This document shows positions 22,526 through 34,098 of a DNA stretch of 64,000 bases, piece by piece (within the stretch, counting starts at the first letter, position 1; every line of letters starts with the position of its first letter). The notes under the pieces were generated by a model. The model was not told the DNA's origin, did no database searches, and was given only the letters and a program-made list of their open reading frames with translations. Source of the DNA: Pogona vitticeps (lineage: Eukaryota; Chordata; Lepidosauria; Squamata; Agamidae). The stretch spans positions 31,169,501 to 31,233,500 of the forward strand of contig NC_135786.1 in NCBI RefSeq assembly GCF_051106095.1, given 5' to 3'. Both the position numbers and the translations under genes were made by a program.

Positions 22526-22984
22526 TAGCTGACCTACAGTGAAGGGACATAATGGTGAGCAAATGAAGCAAAAGGACCCAATATCTCTGATAAGTAAAGA
22601 TTCTGACATATTGTTTTGCTTGCGAAGATCAATGTGAACCGAGGTGAGCAATAATTGGGAACAGATTGAGAAAATATGCTTAGGCAGATTTATTTGTCCT
22701 GAAGACATAGGGCAGTTGTGGCTTAGCGCCATGGATGAGAGAAAACATCAGCTTCTGCCATGACTCTCATCTATGTTCCCATCGTCCTTTAGATGCGGCT
22801 GCTGTGGGGCTTCTTCTCATGCTGCAGAAATATCATGGGAGGTCCTGGGTCATGAAGAAGTCTAGCTCTTCCCAGTGTCAACACTGCCTTTCCTAGAAAT
22901 TGCTGCACTGCAGGATGGAGAAAGTATACAGAACAATGTACTAAAGTTTAGCTTTAAACTTCTTCCATCCTGCTGGAGGGAGCC
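21920..22984. other. Unassigned DNA with (GA)n tract
   Basis: A (GA)n tract lies at about 22492-22520. The rest is unassigned and shows no coding signal. Confidence 0.4.
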
Positions 22985-23240
22985 ATACTGCTAACTAGGG
23001 ATGTGCAAATGTCTTACAACCTGATCCATCCCCAAATAAAGCACATACAGATTAGGGGAGCTTTGCCTGTATCCTTTAGGAGATGCTCTCCTGTTCTTTG
23101 TCTGCTTTTGTAATATTATTTGTTTTTGGCTTCCAGACCTCCATTTATTTTTATTTTTTTTGTACATGAAAGGGGAAACACAAACTGCTGAGACCCAAGG
23201 CTGAGGGCTACGCGGCACCATCAATTTTGGGGATGTGAGA
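22985..23240. repeat. Possible dispersed repeat beginning CTAGGGATGTGCAAA
   Basis: The words AACTAGGGATGTGCAAA at the left resemble the inverted end of the repeat finishing at 46134 ('CCCATCTCTAGTTACC'). It may be a member of a DNA-transposon-like family with CTAG(R)GATG(K)GCA ends. Weak support. Confidence 0.3.
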
Positions 23241-23334
23241 TTTTAAATGTTTTGTATAGTATGCTGCATTAAGATACACATGCTTCTTGAGTGTGAGATC
23301 CAGTGACATACAAAATTATAGCTATGCTGGGTCC

Positions 23335-23386
23335 AGAGAGAGAGAGAGGGAGAGAGAGAGGGAGAGGGAGGGAGGGAGGGAGGGAG
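23335..23386 (+). repeat. (GA)n/(GGGA)n tract
   Basis: Purine-only simple repeat mixing GA and GGGA units. Confidence 0.9.
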
Positions 23387-23516
23387 ATGTCTTTACTTGC
23401 CCAGCTTCCTCCTGCCCTGGGATCCTGCATCATAATACTATGGTTTCTAAGGTAACTTGACTCCCTTAGCCCCTGGGTGCTCCTTCTCTAATTCCCATAA
23501 GTCCACAGACCCTGTG

Positions 23517-23719
<203 letters not shown>

Positions 23720-25199
23720 GGCTGAGGGTCCCTTCCTTTGTAAAGTAAACCCACAGAGGCTGGGCCCCTTCATTGGAAGCCTTCCAATGAGACAGAGCAA
23801 TGGCTAGCTGATTAAGAGAGAGACAGCTGTTCTATAGGAAATGTAAAGGAAGGAGAGTAGCTGTGAGGAAGGAGTAGCATATTTGCTGAGTCCCAGCGAC
23901 AGTGGCATTTCACTTCTACTAACTGAGGCCAGAGAGAAGCAGCAGGCTGTTCTAGGCAAGACTGATTTTCTAGAGTGTGAGAGAGGCATTCAGTAGGGCT
24001 TTAAATGTGCCCAGTGGATGAAAGAAAATATCCAGCAAGACCAGTAGATGAAGGTTATAGAGAGGAAAGCTATCTTCTGAGGCACCCTATGGTACAAATA
24101 CTAGCATGCAGCAGTATTTGCATCACAAAAACAACAAGAAAAAATGGGAGAAAATGAATATTTGGCACGGGAGACTGATCCTAGTGCTTGAATTGTCATG
24201 ATCTCTCCACTCATAGCCCATAAATATCCTTCGATAATTACACCCATGCAATCCTGATTAGAGGTGTGCTCTTTGAGGTTTTTGCAAATCACTTTGTCTT
24301 CCTGGAGGAGAAATTAGTACCTGAGACTGAGACGTGATAAACATTACGGTATTTTATATGTGGGTCAGATTTACATATGCAATTTAATGCAACTGATGAC
24401 AGAATAACAACCTGCAATCCTATGCAAATATACTCAAAACTAAATCCCACTAAAGTTAAAAGTACTGCTATCTCAGGTGAATATATGTAGGATTCCACCC
24501 CAGTTGTAGCTGTCTAATTGTATTGGAAGTTCATATTGACAATGCCTCCTTACCTTGTCTTGTGTGCTGTCTAATTAGTTCATTCTCCCTCAGACGCAGC
24601 ATGTGTTCCCCCAGCTCTGCATTGGCATACCAATATCCTTATGAATGCTAGTTTCATTATCCTATTATTGTATTAACTGTTCTGAGCTCAAGAAGAGCAA
24701 GACACCAGTTATTAAATAAAATTACATACAAATACCTTTCCTTTCTGCAAAGAACATATTCCCCCTCCTTTAAAAAAGACAACTTGTGGATATAATTTTG
24801 AACAGGGCTTTCAGCCCTCTCTCCTGCTGGTCCTCTGTTCAGCATCAAAAACCACCCCTGGCTGTTTGCAGTGAAAATCATTATCATAAGGAAACAGCAT
24901 GTAACATGTAGTTTGTCTCCATGAGCTAAATTTGGAGAGCAGGCAATGAATTGTGATGTGAATTTATGACATGAAAGGCTGTTTCACAGCACCCAAGTCT
25001 TCTGGAATCGTCAGCCCCTGATGCCCTTACAGAGTAACAGCTAGTCATACAATTATTAAAACACAAGGCAAAGAGTCATGAGGCACCTATGAGAGGAACA
25101 TACTCTATTAGGCATGAATTGTTGTGGACTGCATATTATACAAAACATTTAAAATGAATTGTTGTGGACTGCCATCAGATGCTGGACAGATCAGTGACA
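23720..25199. other. Unassigned DNA
   Basis: No gene was seen. 24380-24500 resembles the dispersed 'cctgcaatCCTATGCAAATATACTC' family. 24520-24640 is unique-looking and contains GTCTAATTAGTTCATTC. A 19-bp direct repeat (atgaattgttgtggactgc) lies at 25114-25132 and 25154-25172. Confidence 0.4.
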
Positions 25200-25345
25200 C
25201 TGGAACTGCTGGATAGCTCAGTGGTTTAAGTATCGGCCAGAGGCTGGGATTTCCGTTCCCCACTGTGCCTTCTTTACAAGGGCTGGACTCACTGATCCAT
25301 AGAGTCCCTTCCAACTGTGCATCTCTGAAATGGCAATGATGATGA
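25200..25345 (+). mobile_element. tRNA-headed SINE with CR1-like tail (plus)
   Basis: The head GCTGGATAGCTCAGTGGTTTAAG has A-box character and resembles a tRNA 5' half; it is followed by a degraded B-box side ('GGGATTTCCGTTCCC'). The body 'ACTGTGCCTTCTTTACAAGGGC' leads to the tail 'GGACTCACTGATCC' and 'GTCCCTTCCAACTGTGC', then (GAT)n. It belongs with 10703-10832, 28090-28238 and 57456-57592. Not a functional tRNA. Confidence 0.85.
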
Positions 25346-27594
25346 TCTGATGAAATGGGCTGGAGGCCACAAAAACTACGTTCAAGTAAAACTTGTTGGT
25401 CTTCAAACTGCTTCAAGTCTCTGCAATTTTTGCTTCATCAGAGGATGACAGATAACCCCTTTTGAAAAACCGGGCACACAAACAATCCACATCCTTCTTC
25501 AGGAGCACTCATCTCATGAAGGCCAGAGGATGTGTCTTTTCTCTGATTGGTAAGTATTCTCCTGTTATGGAGAACTTTCTCCGCAAATGTATATGAACTG
25601 GAAGAGAATTCTGAGGTGTATTTTTCTGACACCTTTTAAAAAAAAACCCTGGAAACTCAGCCCTCTTCATACCCTCATGAGGCATTCCTCTCACACTTCA
25701 GCACAATTCTAACAATTGTCAGTAAAGATGGTGGTTCTCTCCCTAGCGGTTTAGTTCTAATCCCCGCTGACCCTATGGTGGAGGCAACCATAATCTCACA
25801 GTATTGGCTAAAAGCTTTTCTTATTAACTTCTTTCCAGGTTGCTTCTGCCAGATGTTATTGAGTAACACACTCAAAGGGCAGGAAATAGTGAAATGAATA
25901 TAGGCAGGAAATTTTGTATGAACTTGCACAGCAACAAGAACATTTTGGACAAAAAAAAAGAGTAGGGAAGTGTGTTTGCTTTTGGTAGATGTTCTAGAGA
26001 AGCATTTGGTCTTCTAGAAATTGAGGGTGCAGTCATGCAGGCATTTGTCCAGATGTTATGTCTACTGTGGAGAAAGGCTGATTTGCTTCCCCCCCCCCCT
26101 TTTAAATGAGACAACATAATTGCTAGAACAAACCAGCCTGTTTCAAGAGCATTCCTGTCCACACTTTTTTGGGTCCCTATCAGAGACTACTGTTGTTGTT
26201 TTCTGGTGAAGGTAGAATTGCTATATATTGTTTCATGTAAATGCAATCATTGATTGAACCAGTAACTCAGATCTCTACTAGATGCCACCTTGTGTCCTAT
26301 GGGCTTGTGGTTTAGGCCTCAACTTGACAGTGCAAAAATATGAAGAGCAAGGTTGATGTTGTTTTATGTGTGTGGCCAGTGGAATTGGGATAACTGAATA
26401 GTCTGTTTTAATCCTCCCAGTTTTTTTCAAGAGCTACTATATATACAGATTTGTGCTTGTGGGCTTCTTTCTTCCTTCTCTGAGGATGATTCCTGTTTCT
26501 TTCTGTTCCTCCATATTAGCTGGAGATGTATGCTTATCCATATGGAAGCTATAGGTGCTTTAGTAAGTAAGATGTGCTAGAAACCTTTATCTTTCTGCCC
26601 TATCCATAAATGCATTTCCTTGAATACAGTAAGAGGGAAATTGGTCTTTCTCCGTTTTGTTGATCCTGCCAAACACTGACCCTCTGCCAGTTTCTAGAAT
26701 GATTATTTCTCCTGAGTAGTCACAAGCTTTGCACTAGTTGCCAGTAAATACCAGATAATCTTGTGAGGTGTTTGTTTCCTAACATCAATCCTGCAATGGC
26801 TGGATTCCAAGGTCTATTACAAGCACAAGGGAAATTTTCAACAAAGAAGAATGATCAAAATATATTTATTATTTGTGCCTAATAGCATGTGGCCAAATAA
26901 CTGGATGCCAGACAATCAATAAGGAAAAATAAAAACAAAAAGTGCTGTCAACGGACTAACATATACAAACGCAAATGATTGGGAATGGTTGGAAATGGCA
27001 GTAGGAAAAAAAGGGGGGGAACATTAGCAATGAAAAGAAAAGGAAAATTTGAAACACAATATTGATCAGAACAACAACACATAATTTTTTAATTTTATGC
27101 TGTTGTTCTATAATAATGAAAAGATTAAATCAATAGCAATGGAGCTGCATGTGTTGAACCAGTCATAAATTATTCAGCATGTATCAATACTCATTCTGAT
27201 TAGTACTCATGGTTTTGCTCAGTCCTTCCAAGCAAAAGCGTCTTAAGACTCTGAAAGGCTCAAAGGAGGGGGGAATGTTCTTCTCAGTTTATTGCAGAGT
27301 TTCTTGGTACTGATATGGGCCCATTTATGTCCATGGCCTGGAACAATAGCTAATATCCAGTTACATTTGCTGGTCTAATGCAATCAGTGTAACTCTGTCT
27401 AGCAATTTGCCTCAAGACAAGAAGTCAATGTAGACATTTGTGTTGCCTCAGATTGTGTAAGAGCAAATGCCAGTGCTGATTTCTTGACTCATGATAATTT
27501 ATCCCAATTCTGGTACACTGGTGTAAAAATCCAGTAGGATTTAGCAGTTATATTTATAGTATCAGCTCTATTTGTATGTATCTTTCCTCCCATG
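25346..27594. other. Unassigned DNA
   Basis: I recognise no gene or bounded repeat in this 2.2-kb stretch. 27140-27240 is unique-looking ('CATAAATTATTCAGCATG') and could be conserved non-coding DNA. A poly-C run lies near 26090-26099. Confidence 0.4.
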
Positions 27595-27980
27595 AGCTCA
27601 AGGATGCAACCATGACTCTCCTCTATAATTTGTCCTCACAGCCTTATAAGCTTAGTGAGGCTGATTGAACGCGAGTGCTGCACAGTCATCCAGTGGCTGA
27701 TATTCTGTTGCTGCATTACACAAAGGAAATAACTTTTGGAGGTAAACTATTTAAGTAAAGAAATCTCCTTAGACATTATCTGTTGCACACTGAGTCACGT
27801 GACTCTGCGCAACAAATGTCTGCAGAGATTTTTTAAAAAACTTGAGGCAATTTGCCCCCCAGAGTTAAGCCTTTTTGCATATCAGCACAAATGGATTTCA
27901 GCCAGTGAATTTGGTAGCTGCATGGAGATTTGTACCCCAGCTTCTTGAGGCCTAGTCCAACTACATCATGCTGACTAAAC
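27595..27980 (-). mobile_element. SINE remnant in two parts (minus)
   Basis: The left part (about 27620-27705: 'CCTCACAGCCTTATAAGC', 'GTCATCCAGTGGCTGA') matches the body, and the right part (27895-27975: 'GGAGATTTGTACCCCAGC', 'GAGGCCTAGTCCAACTACATC') matches the B-box/A-box head of the minus-strand SINE family at 9795-9978. They are separated by about 190 bp of other sequence. The parts may be one split copy or two pieces. Confidence 0.55.
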
Positions 27981-28089
27981 AATGAAAATAGCCTCCTCCT
28001 CCAGTATTTGAAAAATAACTTTTCTAGTTCTTGTCTCTCCCCATAGTATAGAGTACCCTCAACCTGTATCTCAGAAATGGTTTATCCTT
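27981..28089. other. Short unassigned spacer
   Basis: Unassigned sequence between two SINE copies. Confidence 0.35.
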
Positions 28090-28238
28090 CTTTTCTTCTA
28101 GGGGCATTCTGGGATTGTACAGCTTGTCCGAGGCCACACAAGCTAACTCCTCCCTTGAGAGGCACCGTGGGGAATTGAACTCCCAACCTCTGGCTCTGCA
28201 GTGAGATACCTCAACCACTGAACTATCCAGCCAGCTCT
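28090..28238 (-). mobile_element. tRNA-headed SINE (minus)
   Basis: The minus-strand head shows the B-box complement 'GGGGAATTGAACTCCC' (about 28169-28184), followed by 'CCTCTGGCTCTGCAG' and the A-box side 'AACCACTGAACTATCCAGC'. To the left is 'GAGGCCACACAAGC', a different body from the CR1-tailed copies. The head is the same as in 25200-25345. This suggests one tRNA head joined to more than one body. Confidence 0.75.
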
Positions 28239-29269
28239 CAGCATCATAATTTGTTGAAAAACAACATGGGGCATATTTTTGTTCCAATGCATTACATTGG
28301 GTAGAACAAAATACTGCCCCTGTAGTAAATGCAATAGATTTATTAGGACAATTTTTATCCCAGGTTTTCCCCTCTTTCTGTTAAAAAAAATACTTGGCAA
28401 GTGCTGAGACTGGTGATATTATTTATAACTCTTCAGGAGATGATACAATTCCCAACATTATTACTAGAGTTCTGTATGGATTCTGGAACAAAACATGTCC
28501 TGGTCTGTTGCACAAGGATTCAGGACACTTAAATCGTGTAATGGTAGGCCTGGACTCAGCATGCTTTCTTCATTTATAGAAGCATTGCCTTTCCTTATTT
28601 TATCTTCCCTACCACCTTGCTCTGGTTTTACTTTCTGTGACTTCATCCTGTCTATGCCTCCTGTTTAAACACTGTAATGTGATGCAGAACTCTTGAAAAT
28701 CAGAAGCCATTTTGCTTCTGCTGAATCCTTTTGAATACAGGCAGGGTTGCCATATTGTGCAGTTGTCCAGGGGTTCACCTGGATTACAGGTGTGCTACCC
28801 AGTGCCTCTTTGTACCAGACACTGTGTGGGTAAATTGTTTTGCAAGAAATGAGCCTTTCCATTTAATTAGCCAGTGAGTGAAGCCATGTCAGTTTGAGAG
28901 GGTCTCTTAGATGTGTAAATTAAACACTCATCCCCTCATGTCTAAATTTTGCAGTTGTGTTAAAGTCTCCTGCTTCCTGTTTGCAAAATAGAATGTCTTT
29001 AATTTATACATCTGTGCATAAATGTTGGCACCTATCGATGTACATAGAAAGCAATGATGCCACAAGAATGGATGCAAGTTGAGGGTTTGTGGGAATTGTG
29101 CCCGGGGAAAAAACTATAGTGGGGTGTCATCAATAAAAACTGATGGCAGAAAAGAAGAAACACCTATCACATATTACTGGATGTCCATGTGCATGGCAAA
29201 ATGTCACTATCTCTTTATATGTACCAAAAATGTGTGTGGTTGCTTTACGTGGTCCTCTCCTGCTTTTTT
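28239..29269. other. Unassigned DNA
   Basis: No recognised gene or repeat. Confidence 0.4.
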
Positions 29270-29413
29270 CCTAAAAACAACATAGTAAGGTAGTATTTGG
29301 CTGAGAGTAACCAACTGGTCAAAGAGGTTCAAGTAAGCTTTGTAACTAAGTAGGGATTTGAACTTGTCTCTTTTTGTCCTGCACTCTAAGCATTAAACTA
29401 TACTGACTCCTTC
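29270..29413 (-). mobile_element. SINE of the 9795-type family (minus)
   Basis: The complement of the B-box ('GTAGGGATTTGAACTTG', about 29349-29365) is followed by 'CCTGCACTCTAAGCATTAAACTATACTGACTCC'-like head sequence. Old and diverged. Confidence 0.6.
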
Positions 29414-29571
29414 AGGTCGGCAATACCTATATAAATGCTAAACTGAAAAATACTAACAGAAAAGCAACGGAATAATTAATGTACGTAAATTGTATATTAT
29501 CCAAATTTGCATGTTATGAAAATATAGCTGACTAATTTGCATAATATGCAGATTGGGCTATCTGAAGAACT

Positions 29572-29682
29572 GCTGGATAGCTCAGTGAATTGCCGCCCAG
29601 AGTAGAAAACAAACAAACAAACAAACAAACAAACAAACAAACAAACAAACAAACAAACAAACAAACAAATAAATAAATAATG
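29572..29682 (+). mobile_element. SINE head fused to L2 tail with (CAAA)n
   Basis: The SINE head GCTGGATAGCTCAGTG (29572-29587) is followed within ten bases by the L2 3' tail 'CCGCCCAGAGTAG' (about 29593-29605) and then by (AAAC)n from 29608 passing into AAAT units to 29680. The SINE body is absent. This is either a deletion product or a chimaeric retroposon made by template switching. Confidence 0.65.
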
Positions 29683-29742
29683 AATTTGAAGAATTGGAAT
29701 ATGGCAACCTGAAATACAGGGAAGAATATTAGTAAAAACTAC

Positions 29743-29772
29743 GACTAAACGACTAAACGATGACGACAACAA
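29743..29772 (+). mobile_element. Bov-B 3' tip
   Basis: CGACTAAACGACTAAACGAT followed by GACGACAACAA is the extreme 3' end of Bov-B, with about two and a half CGACTAAA units. Compare the ends near 57290, 41904 (minus) and 61790 (minus). No other Bov-B sequence is attached, so this is an extremely 5'-truncated copy. Confidence 0.65.
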
Positions 29773-29874
29773 GAGTATAGTTGACCCTGCTTTCATGTAA
29801 GTACCCCATGCAAGGAGATTTGCTGGCTGCTATGGTGGGTAGAATTTTGGAAGGGAGAGATTAACCTTAACTGA

Positions 29875-30010
<136 letters not shown>

Positions 30011-32305
30011 TGCAGGCATATAGCCATCTCTCTGTGCAGTGAAAATGTCTGACTTTCTCTAATGTAATCCTATCATTCTAATCTCCCTTTTCTTCATCCC
30101 CCTGACCTGCTCAACACATTGGCCTTAATCTGCTTAGTTTTATATCTATCCTATGGAAGAAGATGATTGGTTGGGCTGTATTGTGGAGAACTACTGGTAC
30201 AGCATCATGATGCCTTGTTGAAACATAGGTATACTATTTGGTCATTTATTTCAAGCAGCACATATTTAACAGCCTGATATATCCTCCTACCAACTCTCCT
30301 CAGGCTGAAGAAGCTGCTTAGATGAGTAGTGGAACGTTTCAACCTAACCAGAAAGAGGTCCAGTTGCCATGGCTCAACTTCCAGATAACCTCACCTGGAT
30401 GACTGAGAATCTTCACAGATATATTTAACAGCCTTTACTGTTCCCCCAGGGCCTTCTCTTCCATCATCCAATTGGTTGGAATTATGCCTACAGAAAGGTC
30501 ATGTTCCTCTTTCTTTGGTAACTAGTTTTTATTCATTTTCCTAGCCTCTTTCCTAGCAGCAAAGACAAACAAATAAAAGTTAGCAAAGACTTTCAAGTAT
30601 GCTGTATATGGCATGCTCTTGCTTTCCAATCAGTGGAAAAGTATAAGTTAGGTGTCACAGAGGAAGGTGTTCGGGGTTTTTGTTTTGTTTTGTTTGTAGG
30701 AGAAGCGATGGAAAATTATTACAATAATCTCTTTACTTACAAAATAATGAGCACAAAATGTACAAAGTTTGTAATATTACAGGGGTAGGAGCAACCAAGC
30801 ATCCGGCATTCCATCTCAGCTAAAATTGGCAACCTCAAAGCCTTGCATGGTTTCCAGAAAGCTCTTTTAATCATTTTTTTCAGACCAGGTTTGATCTCTG
30901 ACACCTCTTGATAGGAATGGGAAAGTTCTTAAATCTGTGAGAGTTTCCTTCTATTAGCATAAAAAACACTGAGTCAGGTGAATCAAGATTCTGACTGAGG
31001 GCCAAATCACAGATTGAGAGAAATACCAGCTCTTACAAGTTCTGCCCTCAGTAGACCTGAGACATGCAAATGAAGCCCAGGTTTATCTGCCAGTTACAAA
31101 TCACCAATCACCATTTAAAAGCAAACGCATTTGCAACATGAAGTTTGAGGCAAGCCTGTGTTAGAGTAAGCTGACTTCTTTTACCATTTAAGGGAGCTGT
31201 GTTTCTAATTGTGGGTTAACTGCGCCATCCATTTCTACTCTGCTTCTTATTGTCCAGTTGGCTCGGGGGAACCAAACATTTCTTTGCAAAAAGTCTGGGG
31301 GAAGGAACCCCATAACAGCTCAGTGAAGACTGAGCACTTTCAGTGGGAACAGAATGTTTGCTGCCCATAGTGAGAGAAAATGGAAGAATTGTGTGGGAAA
31401 GAGAACGGAATGAAAAGTCTGAACAAAATCCTAAACAAAAGTACTGTACAAAGCAACATTTCGTTGCAGTTTGTCCCATCTGTTGTTTCTGAATAAACAG
31501 GTGGTGTTTCATGGTCACTGCTAAGAGCTATTGAGAAGCCTCTCCTGCATCAATATTTGTTTAATCCTTTTATAAAAAAAATCTAAGCTACAAACCATCA
31601 CTTTCACTAGCAATTAATTGCAAATGTTATGTATTCATTCAGTTCAACGGGGCTTTTCTTTACTCATTCGCAAGTCTACTACCAATCATTATATTTTCAT
31701 ATAATGATGCTGAGTTCTAACCTTCCTTTCTTCTTTTTTTATATCAGAGCAGTGCACAATTTAAAATTATGGATGTATATGAAATACAGGTACATTTAAA
31801 AACAATTAAAATATTAAAGTTATTACACTATTTTTGACCAGAAACAGGTTACTTCAATAGGGTTATCTCAGTCATTTGCTAAGTCTTTTTTATGCACAAT
31901 GGAGCATAAATAGCATGCAGCTAAGTGTTGCCTTGATTGAATTCCTCTGCAGTCACAGAACATTTGTTCTCTATCCAAGTTTCCTCTTTTTACTTTTTAC
32001 TTCTTTGATTGCTCTACTTTGCTTCAAAGTCTATAACGTGACTTCCAGAAGGGTGTCTTGTCCTGATGAGAGACACTCTTCAACATTGATCCATTCAGCA
32101 AGGTATGCTGTTGAAAGGAAAAGAGGATCTTTCTACTGACTGAATAAGGAAAGCAAAAAAGAGGAAGGATGAACTATATTAGGGTAAAAGCTGTTATATA
32201 AAGTTATTCCTATTAAAAATGTGAATATAAGCAAAGAAGCCTTTATCAAAATATACTGGACATACAGAATCAAATATTTTGATATTTTGTGGCACCTTAA
32301 CAATT
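30011..32305. other. Unassigned DNA
   Basis: No gene, RNA gene or bounded repeat recognised in this 2.3 kb. Frames are short and interrupted. Confidence 0.4.
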
Positions 32306-32420
32306 GTTGTTGTTATGTCCTGTCAAGTCACTTCCAAGTTATGGCAACCCTATGAATCAATTATATCTAAAATGTCCTGTCCTCAACAGCCTTGTTCTGC
32401 TCTTATGAACTTTAACAATT
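32295..32420 (-). mobile_element. RTE-type LINE 3' end fragment (minus)
   Basis: The element is 32306-32409, flanked by ccttaacaatt (32295-32305) and ctttaacaatt (32410-32420), an 11-bp duplication with one mismatch. It starts with (GTT)n, the complement of an (AAC)n tail, then 'GTCAAGTCACTTCCAAG' and 'TATGGCAACCC', which parallels the Bov-B 3' end layout with different sequence. A short 3' end of an RTE-like family is the best reading. Confidence 0.6.
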
Positions 32421-32435
32421 AGCCAATATTATTTA

Positions 32436-32557
32436 TTTGGTATTAGTTTCCATGGAGTACAGGCCCTGAAAGTTTGTGCCAAATAAATCTTGTTAGTCTT
32501 TAAGGTGCAATAAACTCTTTGTTGGTTTTGCTGCAACAGACTACGAGCTAAACAGGC
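32436..32557 (+). repeat. Dispersed repeat with TTAGTCTTTAAGGTGC tail
   Basis: 'CCAAATAAATCTTGTTAGTC', 'TTTAAGGTGCAATAAACTC' and 'TTTGCTGCAACAGACTACG' form the 3' part of a repeat family also present at 37105-37190 (minus) and 40722-40745 (minus). The 'TGTGGCACCTT' at 32288-32298 could be a complement piece of the same family. The class is uncertain. Confidence 0.5.
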
Positions 32558-32882
32558 AGTCCTATTTTTTTTTAAATGCTGCATTTTCTAAAGTCAGCCA
32601 GCAAGGGAGTCAAAAGGGGGGAGGGGGCATGCTCTGCGTAAGGCCACATCCAAACTTTCTCCAATCCAGGGAGAAAACTGGATGCTACTGCAAAGTTGAG
32701 GATCGTCCTAAGTAACTTCCAACATCCTTAGGCAGGGTGGACTCTGGATTCAGCACATCCAATCATGTATCATCTCAGCTGGCCTTGAACAGTCGTGGCA
32801 GATCGGATAGGGCTATAACATGGCTGCCCTTCAAATATATTTAGAGTAGGATCCAATGTAATAGGGTTGTGGAACCAAGGAC

Positions 32883-33232
32883 CTGCTTCTTTAAGGTAAA
32901 GTTTCCCCTTGACATCTAGTCTAGTCTAGGGGGCGGTGCTCATCCCCATCTCCAAGCTGTAGAGCCAGTGTTTGTCCGTAGACAGTTTCCGTGGTCAAGT
33001 GCCCAGCGCGACTAGACATGGAACACCATTACCTTCCCACTGAGGTGGTACCTATTTACCTACTCACATTTACATGCTTTTGAATTGCTAGATTGGCAGA
33101 GCTGGGGCAAGCAACGGGAGCTCCCTCTGTCGTGTGGATTTGATCTTATGACTTCTGGTCTTCTGACCTTGCAGCACAGAAGCTTCTGCGGTTGAACCTG
33201 CAGCGCCACCACATCCCTTCTGTTTCTTTAAG
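32883..33232 (-). mobile_element. Sauria-type SINE (minus), with target duplication
   Basis: On the minus strand it reads from the tRNA-like head (complement GGCGCTGCAGGTTCAACCG near 33190-33209, with a degraded B-box) through a long body containing 'GGTACCACCTCAGTGGG', 'GACCACGGAAACTGTC' and 'GCTCTACAGCTTGGAG', to the tail 'GTCAAGGGGAAACTTTACC'. The tail family is known to be shared with Bov-B, its mobilising LINE. It is nearly full length (about 325 bp) and flanked by ctgcttctttaag (32883-32895) and ctgtttctttaag (33220-33232). This family is a squamate marker. Confidence 0.88.
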
Positions 33233-33654
33233 AGATAAGCTTCAATTATAATAGCCATTGGTGGCATTGATGAGTGGACATGGTTTCTTGGTAGATCTGG
33301 TCAAAGCTGGCTGTGAGACATCAGCTGTTTTCTATGCCTATCCTACCTGAAGTATATATGTTCAATAAGTCCTTCATTGCACTTTTAAAAGGGGTTTGAA
33401 GACATCTTTTTTTCCCTCACCTCTGACCTTAGGGAAGACAAAATGCAGCCAATCCCACACATTTATTATCCTCTTCCATGCCCAGAGAAGGTAGGAAGCA
33501 AACACTACATTATAAAGATATAAAAGTATACTATAAAATTGTATTTAAAAAGCAGACATATACATTCACAAGTGACAGTATGAAATTAAATTATAGATTC
33601 AAAGATATGTGATTCCTAGCAAAGAACTTAATAAAGAAGCAGAGTGGCCTTCAA
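33233..33654. other. Unassigned DNA
   Basis: No recognised feature. Confidence 0.4.
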
Positions 33655-34098
33655 AGTAGGCATCTTTCTGTCTCAAGAGACTATGGTAACATGCTCTGTA
33701 TGGAGGCCTTAGAACAGAGTCTAGTGTGGCTGAGAAGGCCAATTCAAGAGTGACAATCCCTTCCACACTGCAGACAAATATAATCTGTCCCCCGTCCAGC
33801 TCCCTGATTTTGCTGCTTTCAGGGCTGCCTCTTTGCCTCAGCCTGATGAACAAGTATCTCTTCAAATTGGGAGAGGCCATGCTGCGCTGCCTGCCTCCAG
33901 GCCGAACACTCAGAGGTCAAGGTTTTCCATCTGTTGAGGTCCATTCCCAAGGCCTTCAGATCCCGCTTGCAGATATCCTTGTATCGCAGCTGTGGCCTCC
34001 CTCTGGGGCGCTTTCCCTGAACTAATTCTCCATACAGAAGAACTTTTGGAATCTGACTGTCAGCCATTCTCATGACATGCCCAAGCCAACACAGATGT
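33655..34098 (-). mobile_element. LINE 3' end (family A), minus strand
   Basis: The minus strand contains the C-terminal motif in one frame of 84 codons (33819-34073): LLYGELVQGKRPRGRPQLR, YKDICKRDLKALGMDLNRW and 'AWRQAAQHGLSQFEE'. The Cys/His remnant and 3' UTR follow to the left. It matches 8650-9020 closely and is better preserved here. 5'-truncated. Confidence 0.85.

Noticed and set aside
25200-25260. Possible tRNA gene (GCTGGATAGCTCAGTGG)
   Set aside because: The cloverleaf is incomplete, the anticodon arm and 3' acceptor do not pair, and the same head recurs in several SINE copies with different tails.
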